Position numbers and translations under genes: made by a program. Below the pieces are notes generated by a model that was not told the DNA's origin, did no database searches, and saw only the letters and a program-made list of their open reading frames with translations. From Palaemon carinicauda (lineage: Eukaryota > Arthropoda > Malacostraca > Decapoda > Palaemonidae), in assembly GCF_036898095.1 (NCBI RefSeq), contig NC_090725.1, forward strand, positions 212,672,308 to 212,736,307: DNA of 64,000 nt, given 5' to 3'. The stretch's first letter is position 1. Every line of letters begins with the position of its first letter. Positions 1 through 11,252 of this stretch are shown here, in pieces.

Positions 1-176
1 ACGCGCACGTGCGCCAGCCCTCTTACGCGCACGTGCGCCAGCCCTCTTACGCGCACGTGCGCCAGCCCTCTTACGCGCACGTGCGCCAGCCCTCTTACGC
101 GCACGTGCGCCAGCCCTCTTACGCGCACGTGCGCCAGCCCTCTTACGCGCACGTGCGCCAGCCCTCTTACGCGCAT
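1..176. repeat. 24-bp minisatellite, about 7 copies
   Basis: A perfect tandem repeat of 24 bp (unit begins acgcgcacgtgcgccagccc) runs from the first base and probably continues upstream. Because 24 is a multiple of three, it reads open as an eight-residue peptide repeat; this is a consequence of the period and not evidence of a gene. Later DIRS relics in the window carry similar GC-rich arrays in their 5' or gag part, so this may belong to the 5' half of the relic that begins near 1.9 kb. Confidence 0.95.
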
Positions 177-700
177 GCACGGCAGCAGTCTTCTGTGCGC
201 GCGTACCAATAGTCTTTCGCGCGCGCCACGCAATCGCGTGCCCATGCACCCGCTCGTGCGCAACCAGTCATGCGCTTCTGCGCATTCTAAGGAGACTACA
301 CGAAACTCTACACTGTGCCTTACTGCGCGCCAGCGCTCACCTGTGCTCTCATATCCAGCACCCTCCTGCTCACTTGCGCTTGCCAATGCGCCAACTCTGC
401 AAAGAGCCAATGCTTGCCTATTCGCCTGCGCTCTCAGACCAGCGCTCTCCTGCACAGTTGCGGTCTCAGATCCAATGCGCCAGCTCTTGCCAAAGAGCCA
501 GTGCTCGCAGATTCAGTACTCGCCAATGCGCCAGCTCTTGCCAAAGAGCCAGCGCTCACCTGCGCACCAGCGCTTGCCCTGCTCTCCAGCGCTCTTCTGC
601 GCATTCACCGAAAACTGCGCTTCAGCAGAAACTGAGCACCAGCATCATCCTGTGTGCCATCGCTCCAGTACTCTCCTGCACACTCGCGCAATAGGCAAAT
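177..700. repeat. Degenerate GC-rich low-complexity tract
   Basis: The stretch is rich in gcgc, ctcttgc and ccagcgctc words. A 34-bp segment at 472-505 recurs at 523-556, a 51-bp spacing, which shows decayed tandem structure. Several frames are open but they are compositional and share nothing with a known family. No gene is supported. Confidence 0.6.
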
Positions 701-1193
701 AAGAATAAAACTTTGTGGATAGGTCACCATTGCCCCATTCCTCTCCCCAAAAACGCATAACATGGCCTCCGGGAAAAGAGGAAAGAGGCTTCACAGAAGG
801 ATTCAAGATCCCGAAGATTCCATCTTCCAAGGGGAATCAAAACGGCGAATCCTTGGTCCCTGTCTCTTCTGAAGTTTTTTGTTCCTTGACAGACCACCGT
901 CAGCAAACAAGAAAGCATCAACAGACTGATCTCGAGATCACTGTGTGCTGATGGCTAGTTCACGGTTTGCTGATCGCTAGCTCGCCGATCACCTGATCGC
1001 CAATTGCTAGCTCATCTCTGATCATTGACCTCTAGTCCCTCCAATGACCAACGATCTCCGATTGCTAGCGTGCCAATTACCGATTGCTAGTCAATAACCA
1101 GTTATCAGCTTGCTGATCACTAGATCACCGATGGGCAGCTCATCTTTCTTCGATCATCAAACTCAGCTCGCTGATCTCTGACCAGCCCATCGT
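701..1193. other. Unrecognised tract with decayed ctgatcnctagctc words
   Basis: Bases 701-940 hold nothing I recognise. From about 950 the sequence is a loose succession of gctgatc, ctagctc and accgatc words leading into the 39-bp array, so it is probably the diverged edge of that array. No coding signal. Confidence 0.4.
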
Positions 1194-1405
1194 CAGCTTG
1201 CTGATCTCTGACCAACCAGGAGGGACCATAGTCAGCTTGCTGATCTCTGACCAACCAGGAGGGACCATAGTCAGCTTGCTGATCTCTGACCAACCAGGAG
1301 GGACCATAGTCAGCTTGCTGATCTCTGACCAACCAGGAGGGACCATAGTCAGCTTGCTGATCTCTGACCAACCAGGAGGGACCATAGTCAGCTTGCTGAT
1401 CTCTA
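1194..1405. repeat. 39-bp minisatellite, five copies plus a partial
   Basis: Units starting cagcttgctgatctctgacc begin at 1194, 1233, 1272, 1311, 1350 and 1389, giving an exact 39-bp period. The first unit's upstream neighbour is diverged. The period is a multiple of three, so frames on both strands stay open across the array; I treat these as artefacts. Confidence 0.95.
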
Positions 1406-1883
1406 GCTCACCGATCACCGTTCCGCGATCGATCGCTGATCATCAATGGCTTACCATCACCAACTGACTATCATTGAACCATTCTCTGTCTCTCAGGGCT
1501 CTCAAAGCTGATTACCAACTCATTGGCTGACTGACCCGACAGCCTTCATCTGCCTGTCAGTTACCATCTTCGGCTCACTGACTGCCTATTCACTGATCAT
1601 CGGCAATTCGCCAGCAGTTCATGACTCGGACTTACTAGTCAACCTCTGCCCGGAGTTCCCTAGATCAGAAGGTGTACAACATACTTCTAGCTAGTGGCCG
1701 TTCACCATCGCACTAAAGTGATCGGCAAACGATCGACAACCCTCATCAACGGCTTGTCGACAAGGGACTACTTGCGAGCACTCTCCAACTGCAAAGTAAC
1801 CACGATACCCAACCGTTAACCATTGATTAACATTCGCCAGATTGATTCTATTCTAAGGAATAGCATCAGTCCCATCAGGGTGC
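1406..1883. other. Unrecognised spacer, probably decayed DIRS gag region
   Basis: It contains more gctgatca/ctgactgac-like words up to about 1620, then unique sequence. No open frame resembles a known protein. Its position just before recognisable reverse transcriptase suggests the gag part of the same relic; this is inferred from position only. Confidence 0.3.
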
Positions 1884-4065
1884 ATGGTAGGGCTAAGCGT
1901 TGCTTTCCTTCTGTTAGTTGAAGGAATTCTCTCTCAGGGAAGAGAGAGGGTATCGCGTCCCATCCTTTACGCCACGATTCAAGACCCCAGCGTCAACAAT
2001 CTCCCATGCAAAAGGATCCACAAGGAGCTGCCCCTTTGGGTCGATGTCCACACCGTTTTGGAGTTTGAACAAGGGCTAAGACCTCAGGCCTTCATTTGCA
2101 CACTGGACCTAAAGGACACATACTTCCAGGCCCAAACCATCCATCTAGGAAGGTTGGAAGATTCAGTCTAGACAAACAAGAAACACCAGTTCAGGGCACT
2201 TGTGCTTCGGTCTTTCCACTACACCCATCCTGGTCTCACAGGATGGGCTTCTGTTTCCTCCGTTTCGGGATGACTGACTAACCTTAGCAGACTCAGTGGC
2301 AATCTTGCATTAGCACCGAAACTTCTGAAGTCTTTTTACCAAGATCCAGTGATCAAGGTAAACTTGCGGAAGTCTTCCCTACTTCCCTCCCAGAAGACTG
2401 GTGTATCTGGGAATGATTCTAGACACCAATCTCCATAAACTTTCTCAAAACGAGAAGAACTCCCATCCCAGAGTGACTTGAGTCTGACTGGAATCGGGCC
2501 CTCGATCCCCCAGACATTCTGACCCCCATGGGACCAGAAGTTTGGACGAACCTCAAGGGATGGGTGTCGGTCGAGAATCTACAGAGTGGTATAACCTTCT
2601 CATCCTTCCACACCCCTCGGACTTGATGCTGTGCATAGAACACATTAAAAGAAGAGAGGAGGGACCATAATGCTGCACCACATGACCTCAACCCTCGGGA
2701 CAGAGTCCAAAAGTACCTTCACTTAAATCATCTCTTAGGAGATGAAGGCCAACTTTCTGGTTCTTCAGCAGCCTCATTGGTTCCTAACAGACCACTCAGT
2801 GAAGTGATGGGCGACAGTACCACACACCACATAGAGGCTCACATCGACAAGCAAAAAGGAACTTGCTTGCAGCCTCTTCCCATCTGACAGTATAAACGCT
2901 AAGATGGGCCAAAGTCTGTTTGGTGCCACTATCAGCCCGCTTCATTCCAGATTAAAAGAATGTGCTCGCCGACAATCTGTGCACAGCATCTCAGATAAGG
3001 TATACCGAATGGTCTTTGGATCACCTTGTAGCCGACAAAGTCCCAACTTTACGGATCCTCCAACTAGGGATCTGTTCGCAATGCCCCTGAACCTCAGGTT
3101 GCCATTGCTCCCCAGCCCTAGACCCCAAGGCTCTCTGGCAAAAAACAGGCCAACAACGGTGTGTACAACAATGACGTTTACGTCTCGTCCCTGTTTTGTC
3201 TGGAGAAGGGCACTCAAGAAGGCTAGAACATCGGTCAGCCTCTCAAGGACTCTCATAGCTCCGCTATGGCATTACGCAGAACGGTTTCCAAACCTTCTGC
3301 AGCTCCTGATAGTCTCTCCAAGAAAACCCTCTCCACATCACAGACAACCCAATTCGTCACCTACCGGAAGCTATAGCTTTGCTATGATTGTATGCCTGGA
3401 GACTACCCAGTACCTCCTTTCCCACAGAGGCTTTTCGCAATAAGTTTCGAAAAGGTTGTCTAGATATCTGAGGAATTCCTCAGCATCAGTCTACCAGGCA
3501 GTATAACGTCTTGTGTGGTTGGTGTCATTGGAAAGTGTGTCTCTCCACTCGATACCTCTATTCCAGCAGTAGCGGAATCCTCGAGTATATGCAAGAGGAA
3601 AAGACCCCCTTTTCAGTTTCAACAGGTAAAGACGATCACTTAACCTTGATCCTTCACCTTCAAACTGAAAGGAAGGGGCATCCTCTCATCGCTAGACCTT
3701 TCCTAACTCATACAGACTTACAACTTTCCTTTCTCCAGTCGGTATTGAGACCGTCCTCTCGGAACATGGTTCAAATTCTCCGGTCTCTAAAGAGACCCCC
3801 TTATGTTCCACTTCACCAGGCAACAAATTTTCACCTGGTTTAAGAAGACAATGTTCCTACACACTCTGACAGCAGCCATACAAGTCAAGGAACTTCATGG
3901 TCTCTCTTTCGACATTGCCCATTAATGAGAAGGGCGAAAGGCAATGTTCAGTTTCGTCCCGGAGTATGTCGCCAGACAGAGTCTCTAGAGGTGACGGATC
4001 CTACACAAGTCTCCACTCGGTAACGGACGATCCAGATCATCCGTTACTGTACCCAGGGTAAGGTA
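1884..4065 (+). pseudogene. DIRS-like pol relic (RT, RNase H, tyrosine recombinase), copy 1
   Basis: Broken remains of a DIRS-type pol. Reverse transcriptase is seen at about 1960-2280, where VDVHTVLEF and then LDLKDTYFQ correspond to the first catalytic Asp block of the better copy at 52.7 kb. At 3040-3110 the words RDLFAMPLNLRLPL match the DIRS region after RNase H, which ends there in DLFATRLNAQLPVF. At 3500-3990 the N-terminal and catalytic-core parts of the tyrosine recombinase are visible (LKRPPYVPLHQ, then ELHGLSFDIAH). Many stops and frame changes show it is dead. The TA-flanked element at 4066 interrupts the recombinase, and the relic resumes at 5839. Confidence 0.8.
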
Positions 4066-4332
4066 CAGTGAACCCTCGCTACTTCGCGGTTCGACCATCG
4101 CGGATTCACCACTTCGCGGATTTTTTTCATAACCCATGTATATACATATATCGCGGATTTTCCAGAAATATCGAAAATACCGCAATGTGACCGATGGTGC
4201 GAGATTGGAGAAAGTAAGGAAAATTGAATCGTGATTGATTTTCAATATAAATGAAACTTTGAGGAGCAACAAAGATATCATTTGTTAGAGAGATAGAGAG
4301 AGGTAAGGAATGGGAGGTAGTGAAAAGTAGCC

Positions 4333-4334
<2 letters not shown>

Positions 4335-4369
<35 letters not shown>
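4335..4369. repeat. (AG)n microsatellite
   Basis: Uninterrupted AG dinucleotide run inside the terminal-inverted-repeat element. Confidence 0.95.
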
Positions 4370-4373
<4 letters not shown>

Positions 4374-4841
4374 TTAAATGTAATAAACAAAAAAATCTGA
4401 TAGGTTATAACACATTAGTGCTTATGTAATATCAACTGTATACTGTAGACGGTTTGAATAAGTTAAGAAATGGTATAAATGATACTTTGTTAGTGTATTC
4501 GTACACACTCAAGAGCGGCAGCTAGATGACAGCTGATCTAATCACAGCCAAAAGTAAAAAAAAAAAAGAAGTCAACAATACTCGATTTTTAAAACAAACC
4601 CGAAATTTAAAAACAAAAGTACACGCTTTCTTAATGTGCAATTAACTATTTAAAGAGTGGCAATTTTCTAGAATAAAATGATATTTCCCAAAAAATAGTG
4701 GTTTGCTGATGAAATCGGATGCCGTATTTTTAGCTATGATTGAAATGGATGTAGACTCGGCCTAATTATTTAGTTTCGTATTTAATTGACACTAAGAAAA
4801 CTAATTTTAGTTTCTTCATCTAAATGTAATTATTGTATAAC

Positions 4842-4845
<4 letters not shown>

Positions 4846-4921
<76 letters not shown>
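4846..4921. repeat. (AG)n microsatellite, about 38 repeats
   Basis: Long uninterrupted AG run inside the same element. Confidence 0.95.
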
Positions 4922-4924
<3 letters not shown>

Positions 4925-5120
4925 CAGCTGTTGTACTCAAATGGCGTGTTTTTGTTTCGTGAGAATTTCATCGCCACGACTTTAACAACAACATACTGTA
5001 CTGAACTTTACAGTATTATACAGACTACTGTAATATGATAAAGTAAAATATTTGTAATCTATTTTATATGAAATGGGGCTATTTTTTTTTGTTTAAAATT
5101 TACATTTACGTATGTAAAAC

Positions 5121-5122
<2 letters not shown>

Positions 5123-5187
<65 letters not shown>
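5123..5187. repeat. (CT)n microsatellite, about 32 repeats
   Basis: Long uninterrupted CT run. It is the opposite phase to the AG run at 4846, so the two could pair in a transcript. Confidence 0.95.
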
Positions 5188-5190
<3 letters not shown>

Positions 5191-5344
5191 GATTGTTTTC
5201 CTGCTTTGCTACGTATGTATGATTTTATATAGATACGGTAAATAATATTTGTAATAACATATTTTATTAAAGCTTTTACTGTAATATCATTATTTATCAC
5301 TTTCATCATGCGCGTTAAATTCCTTAGTTTGTTTACTGAGCGTA

Positions 5345-5380
5345 CTTTATGACGCCGTCGTTTCAGGCGGCGTCATAAAG
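5345..5380. repeat. Perfect 13-bp hairpin
   Basis: ctttatgacgccg at 5345-5357 is the exact reverse complement of 5368-5380, with a 10-nt loop. It sits in an otherwise AT-rich interior. No function can be assigned. Confidence 0.8.
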
Positions 5381-5838
5381 AAAAAATTTCATTTGGAAGT
5401 CCTAAGAAAAATTAAGTAAAACATTAGTAATAACCAAATCAACATACTGTACTGAATAATCAATATAATCGATGCAGAAACTAACCTATACACAGATGTG
5501 TAAATGCGTTTGTTTCTTCATTATAATCAGAGATAAACGTAAACAAAACATTGGTTGCCATTTTTTATCGTGCTTTTTGGCGTGTTTAGGAAACGCATGA
5601 TATAAAGTCGCCCTTAATATTTGTGCCTGTTTTAGTTTAGGGTACGTTAGTACATGCATTAAGTGTTCTGTACATTAAAGGGTAGTTTGTTAACAGTACT
5701 ACGTACAAGGGAAGGTTTTGAAAGTCTGAATATACATGTTAAATAAATAGGTAAATATGTTGTCACTACTTCGCGGATTTTCACCTATCGCGGCCGGGTC
5801 TGGAACCTATCTACCGCGATAAACGAGGGTTCACTGTA

Positions 5839-6640
5839 TGTGACTCTACCTTAAGAAAATGGCAACAGCCCACCCGGGTCCCTTCTCTTGTCATCAGCAC
5901 TGGGAGAGACTAAAGGAGGAGCACCAAAACATCATCTCAACATGACGAATCACGATGTCAGGGGCATAGCTATGCTCCTGGCCCTTCTAAGCAGATTACT
6001 CTGTGACACAGGTTTCACATGAAAGGATGTGAATTCTCCAGGTGGCTTTCGCAACCTTTCTCCTGCAAGACGTGACCCACAGGAACTCGATACGATCTCT
6101 ATCGGTCCGGTGGTGGCTGCACAACAGCTGGTTGTATACATCAAGCTCCTTATTGGACAAGTAGCAGAAGGTTGAAGGCACTGTTACCCGGTTTTAGTTT
6201 GCATGAATGAAAAGATTTGACTGGCTCTTATTCTTTTCTTCATCCTACCCTCTCTTGGGGAAAGCAGCATCCTGGGTTCTCTGCATAAGCTGACCTCAAA
6301 CCACTGCAGGTAAACCATGCTCCCTTGTGTACCTAGTATTAAGCTAATACTGTTGCGTCCCCATACCCTGGCGAGGTGGTATTGGGAAACTCTTGGTTAC
6401 ATAAGTTTTTCTTACAATAGATTTGGAATAACTTTCCCTAGACAGTCACACTTTAGCATGTCTCAACACACAGCTTGCGTAGGCTGCGAAGCTTGCGTAG
6501 GCTGCGAAGCTTGCGTAGCAAGGTTTTAGCGAGGGCAGGGACTCCTTTTTTTTTTAGTACTAATATACTCAGATAAGGAGCCCCGGATAAAGCCAAAAGC
6601 CAGATTGGCAGGGACGTCCACCCTTCTAACTAACTATATA
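5839..6640 (+). mobile_element. DIRS-like 3' end, copy 1: recombinase end and 3' tail
   Basis: This continues the relic interrupted at 4066. At 5940-6340 it carries the family 3' tail, also seen at about 10.2, 19.9, 40.4 and 48.6 kb. Shared landmarks are a caagacgtgacccacagga-type word, ggtccggtggtggctgcaca, a ggacaagtagcagaaggttga-type word, and ctctcttgggg. No open frame survives. An 18-bp minisatellite lies at 6473-6517. Confidence 0.75.
6473..6517. repeat. 18-bp minisatellite, 2.5 copies
   Basis: The unit gcttgcgtaggctgcgaa is repeated exactly at 6473 and 6491, with a partial third copy. Confidence 0.9.
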
Positions 6641-6875
6641 AACCTTAGCTATTTATACAAACTTGCCCTATTGTCCTTGAAGTCCTACCTCCAAGCAAAT
6701 TGAGCTAAATCACATGTGTGTGAGGGGGAGTGGTAGCAAGCTACCCCCCTACCCCCCGCTAATTAGCGGTGTGGGTAGTTAACCCTCGCTAAAATCTTAA
6801 TGCCTTGTCATTTCAGCTAAGGTGTGTATAGTTAGGAAAAATACAAATTATCTACGAATTTGTCATGCTTACATA
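6640..6875. repeat. DIRS terminal segment, copy 1
   Basis: The right arm (6822-6873) contains the core gttaggaaaaatacaaatta that recurs at the 3' edge of every DIRS copy here. The left arm near 6640-6675 is weak (ctatttatacaaac). The loop has the ccgctaattagcgg word also found in other copies. This marks the 3' limit of copy 1. Confidence 0.65.
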
Positions 6876-7099
6876 GTAAAATATAAGTGTTGGTACTAAG
6901 TGGCAACTCAAGAACAACGCTCGTCCGATGCAAAAATAAGTGTCATCAGTTTTGCTGCATACTGTATAAATAAGTAGACCTGAACAAACCTGTGACAGGC
7001 CTAGGTTGCCGCCAGGTATTACCCTAGCTCAAGAACTATGCAGAGAGATAAATGTACTGATCCACAGATGATGAACATCTGACTGAAATAGGTCAACCC
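6876..7099. other. Unrecognised intergenic or intronic sequence
   Basis: AT-rich, no frame or repeat I recognise; it separates the DIRS end from an RTE-like LINE. Confidence 0.4.
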
Positions 7100-9664
7100 C
7101 CAAGGATTACACCTTTATAGGAACAATGAGAGGCAAAACAGAAGAAATAGTTAACTTGTTGGATCTTAAGAAAACTAAGATTTCTGGTCTTGCAGAAACA
7201 AGAATGAAGGAACATGGCAGAAAAACAATACATAATGGTCATGAATTGATATATTCTAGCAGAAGAGATAACTATGATCATGGAGTAGGAATGATACTGT
7301 CACCTGAGTTTGCTATGTACAATATATCGAGAACGTAGTTTATAAAGATAAAATGACCATAATACAGACCTGCGCCCCCCCCCCCCAGCAAGGAAGATCC
7401 CATGAAGTAAAAGAACTTTTCTACAATCAACTTCAGGAAGTGTGTGAACACTCCTCAATGGATAGTGAAATTTTTATTATGGGTGACCTAAACAGACATG
7501 TTGGTAGAAATAAATTGAATGGAGTAATTGTTTTTTTTTTGGCATTGGTGAGCAGAACTTAGAAAGAATAATGCTGGTAGATTTTTTTTGCTTGAAATAA
7601 TCTAACAATATTAAATATTTACTTTAAACATCAAGATTTGCATAAGTATACATGGTACAGATATTACAACCACCAGAGTGCCTATGACCAAAAAAGTCAG
7701 ATTGACTTCCTTTTAACATCAAAGGAAAGTATCATAAAAGATGTGAAAGCCATCCATGAAAGCCATCCCATCCATCTCTTTTGATTGAGGGCTAAATTAA
7801 AAATTCACAAACAACAAATATTAAAGCAGCCAAAGAGACAGAGATTACTTGAGGAAAAGGTTAATGAGAAGAAGCCAGAGATCCAGAAGAGATTTGAAGA
7901 AGACAGTTTAATTATCCAGGATGACAATGTCAAAGAGTTCTGGGAATATTTTAAAGATATTGGACTGAAGATAGAAAACGAGGTTGTTGAGGTCTCAGCA
8001 GTTGGTGGAAAAGAAGGAAGACAACTATGTGGTGGAATGATGAAGATGAAGGAAAGGACACCAGAGAGAAGACATGAATATGAAATATACAGAGATATTG
8101 CAAATCTTGTAAAGCAAAAAGTACAAAATGGAATGTGGAGAAAAATTGGTGATCTAGATATTGATTTTTAAAACGCCAGAAAACTACTCTATTCCATATC
8201 AAAACGGTACACATCTAGAGGTACTACTAGTTGTCACACATCAATAAAGGATAATCATGGTGAAATTCTTACTCGCCCTAGAGATATACAAAACATATGG
8301 ACTAAGTATTTTAGTGACCTTCAAATTGTGGGAGCAGCAGTGCACCTGCAATTAACAACAATAATATGGAAATAGATCAGGATAATCTAATAAACATACA
8401 AGAGGTAGAGACAGCGTTAAAGTCAATGAAAAATAACAAATCACCAGGTCCAGATAATATTGCTGAAGTGATCAAAGTTTGTGGGAATGGGATGATTGAA
8501 TGCTTGCACAACCTCTATAACTTTGCTTACAGCTCTGACATAGTTCCCTCCGACTGGAATGAGTCATTTATATGCATTATCTTTAAGAAAGGTGAGCCTA
8601 CAGAATGTGCGAACCATTGACATATCAGTGATGAGTCATATAGCTAAAATCTACGAAAGAATTTTAGAAAAAAAAGTAAGAGCCATTGTGGAAAATAGAC
8701 TAGCTGAAAGGCAATGTGGGTTTAGACGAGGTCGCAGTGCAGTAGACCAGATTTCTGCATTGAGGTTATACCTAGAGAAGAAATGGGAATACAACCAAGA
8801 ACAACATCTATGCTTTCTAGACCTTGAAAAGCATTTGATAAGAGTTACTAGAAACCAACTTTGGGAAATCTTCCATGAATATGGAATCCCTGAACATCTA
8901 TTCAGAGCAATTAAGGGCACATTCAAAGATCAGAAGAGTAAAGTCATTGGAGGAGATACTCCTTTTAGCATCTCCACAGTAGTTAGACAGGTAAGATAGC
9001 CCTTGAAGATAAAATGAATTACTGGGATTTGGCTCTTACGCAACAAGGATTGAAGTTAAACCGTTCAAAGACTGAATTTCTGGTGTATATACCTAGGTAG
9101 TGTCATGACCTCAGATGAAAGGATGTAGCCTAAGATAAACAGCAGATTAGCCAAATATAGTAAAAATGTAGGTGCTAGGTACCCACTACTACAAAATAGA
9201 AATACCCCAAGAGAAATGAAGTTGAATTGTATGAATCAATTCTTAAACCCATACTAATGTACGGTTGTGAGACTTGGGTCCTGACTGAGAGGCTAAAATC
9301 TAAAATCCAAGCAGCTGAAATGTGTTTTGCATCTAATTTATGACAACTAAAATGAGAAAGATTATACAATACTAATATAAGAGAAGGATTGGGTGTGGAA
9401 CCTATAATTCTTACAACTGGAAAGAGCCAATTGAGATGGTATGGACACATCTGCAGAAAGCCAGAACATGGGATGTAAAAAGAATGTTTGATTGGGTTAT
9501 GGAAGGCAAAAGACAAAGGGTAAGGCCAAGAATTAGGTGGAAGGATATCAGTAGTAATTTGTTAGCAAGATGCGACACAAATTTCACTGAAGCTGTAGGA
9601 ATCTGTCAGGATCGCATGGGGTGGAGAAGATTAGTCAAAAATCTCTCAACTGACAAACTAAGTC

Positions 9665-9667
<3 letters not shown>
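7100..9667 (+). pseudogene. RTE-like LINE relic (endonuclease and reverse transcriptase)
   Basis: Remains of a non-LTR retrotransposon. The endonuclease is seen at 7126-7560 with the words LAETRMKEHG, GVGMILSP and MGDLNRHVG. RT blocks are at 8366-8999, with MKNNKSPGPDNI, IYERILEKKVR, RQCGFRRGRSAVDQI and LCFLDLEKH. The C-terminal part at 9230-9650 has MYGCETWVLT, RWYGHICRKPEH, KRQRVRPRIRWKDI and DRMGWRRLVKNL. These are known landmarks of RTE-clade and related LINEs. Frameshifts and stops are frequent (e.g. near 7337, 7562, 8169 and 8618), so it is inactive. It ends directly in a GA microsatellite. The clade call is less certain than the LINE call. Confidence 0.85.

Positions 9668-9735
<68 letters not shown>
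9668..9735. repeat. (GA)n microsatellite at a LINE 3' end
   Basis: An uninterrupted GA run begins within about 15 bp of the last recognisable LINE codons. Confidence 0.95.
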
Positions 9736-9740
<5 letters not shown>

Positions 9741-10160
9741 TATTTGGTAGTAATACCATCATTAATGTTACCATTAAAATTAGTGAAAGGTTAGAGAAAG
9801 ATAAAGGTTGCCTAGAACGTAACCACAACTCTAAATTTTGTCAGCTTGACTCGCATCGATAAAAGTTCATTTCATTTTTTATAGAATTTTTCTTTATAGG
9901 CTATTTTTTTTTAAATTATGTCAATAAAATGTAAGGTAAATATAGTTTGGTTATATATATTATCAGTCACCGTACCTAAGCCTACCAATGTACTTCAAAA
10001 GACACAGTTTTGATACATTTTGTCGTGCTAGATTCGCAGACACAGAAAATTTATTTTTGAGAATTAGCAACCGCATAAATGGCGAATCACACAATTCAAA
10101 CTTGCATAATTCGGGACTATACTACACTATAAGTGGGTGTATAAAAGAGACAATCTACCC
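9736..10160. other. Unrecognised AT-rich sequence
   Basis: No gene or repeat recognised in these 425 bp. The end grades into DIRS 3' tail. Confidence 0.4.
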
Positions 10161-10705
10161 TCACTACCCACTACATGCAAGATGTAACGCACAGGTCCTT
10201 GGACATTGTTTTGGTAAGCCCTGTGGTAGCTGCACAGCTAGTGGTATAGTTATCTTAGCCCCTCACATTGGAGGTCAGAGTTTTCATTGTTAATCTGGGA
10301 TAAGTGAAATGGGAACGATTGTCCTTTTCTCTTTTTCATCTTCCCTTCTCCTGGGGCAGAGTATCCAAAGACTTTGTCAGCTGGATTTCTTTTACTACAG
10401 GTATACCCCGTATTATTTGTAGCTAGAATATGTTTATATATTCCGTTACGTCCCTATTCTCTTATGAGAAGTAGTTGGGATGTCTGGTCCACAACTTGTA
10501 TATTCACAAACCTGTTGATTATACTTAGCCAATCGTAGTTACCTTCCTCCATTTTTGACAGGCCACTAGTTTACAAGGTGTCAGGATGCTCATCCCTCAC
10601 ATTATCATGATTGGATGCAACAATCCTGGGTCAAAAGTTTCCAGTTGATAGAACTTAATCCACGTCAGGGTTAGTCTCTTATGTAAAGAACAAATGTTTG
10701 TATTG
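10161..10705 (+). mobile_element. DIRS-like 3' tail, 5'-truncated copy
   Basis: Only the non-coding 3' tail of a DIRS-like element is present. The words caagatgtaacgcacaggtc, cctgtggtagctgcacagc and tctcctgggg match those at 6.1, 20.0, 40.5 and 48.7 kb. No recombinase is seen upstream, so the copy is truncated or decayed beyond about 10.16 kb. Confidence 0.7.
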
Positions 10706-10980
10706 GTATAGGAACAAATGAAAAATTTAAAAGTAATTTGTATTTTTCTTAACTATACAAACCTGAAATTCTTTTCACATACTTAATCTACCAACACCTG
10801 CACCCAAAGGAAAGCCCCTGCTGCAATCAAAGTGAAGAAGATATAAGTGAGTATTGTTTTGGGGGCTGCTGGCGGTTTTTATAGCCATATGCCAGCCTGC
10901 ACTGATTTCTTCTCCTTTTTATTGAACTCAGGTTTGTATAGTTAGGAAAAATAAAAATTACTTCCAAATTTGTCATTTAA
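10706..10980. repeat. DIRS terminal palindrome
   Basis: The left arm at 10712-10766 contains aagtaatttgtatttttctt, and its inverted complement lies at 10929-10977. The loop is about 160 bp. The right arm stops about 50 bp before the acceptor of the RhoGEF exon at 11031. Confidence 0.85.
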
Positions 10981-11030
10981 GTGTGTGAATATGTAATTTC
11001 TACTTGTCATATGTATCTGATCTGTTGCAG

Positions 11031-11252
11031 TATTTTGTAAAGGCATCTTTGGAGAAAGCATCAATTCCTCAGCAAATTCACACTATGATTTTTGGACATC
11101 TACCACCCATCAAGGAAATGAACACTGAATTATTTAAATCTCTGAGCATAGAAGAAGGCAACATTGGTGCTGCCTTCTTGAAAATGGCACCTTTCCTGAA
11201 GGTGTATGCAGCGTACGCAAAAAATTATCAGCAGGCAATCAATATATTAGTG
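11031..11252 (+). CDS. RhoGEF exon A: middle of Dbl-homology (DH) domain
   Basis: A coding exon of a host Rho guanine-nucleotide exchange factor. Its protein activates Rho-family GTPases by releasing GDP; the catalysis is by the DH helical bundle. The exon follows tctgttgcag and is followed by gtaagt. It encodes 74 whole codons, phase 0 at both ends. Visible DH-type words are PQQIHTMIFGHLPPI, NIGAAFLKMAPFLKVY and YAKNYQQAIN, i.e. the segment between conserved regions 1 and 3. No stops or frame breaks. It joins in frame to the exon at 45824. The first DH conserved region must lie upstream of the window. Family identity is firm; FGD-like is only a suggestion from the later PH junction. Confidence 0.88.

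Larger units (their letters stand above)
4066..5836. mobile_element. TA-flanked terminal-inverted-repeat element, non-autonomous (pogo/Tigger-like)
   Basis: The left end reads cagtgaaccctcg and the right end is its reverse complement (cgagggttcactg), each bordered by TA (4064-4065 and 5837-5838). Subterminal tcgcgga words recur near both ends. The interior, about 1.75 kb, is AT-rich with three GA/CT microsatellites and no transposase. The CAGT start and TA target are typical of Tc1/mariner-pogo elements, so this is probably an internally deleted or non-coding Tigger-type element. It lies inside DIRS recombinase sequence, which continues on both sides. Confidence 0.75.

Noticed and set aside
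1..212. Tandem repeat as a CRISPR array
   Set aside because: The 24-bp and 39-bp units are directly adjacent with no unique spacers, and the genome is an animal one. They are minisatellites.
10706..10980. Palindromes as independent foldback MITEs
   Set aside because: Each one adjoins the same DIRS 3' tail, and copy A has a homologous palindrome at its own 3' end. They are better explained as DIRS termini, although a genome search could still overturn this.
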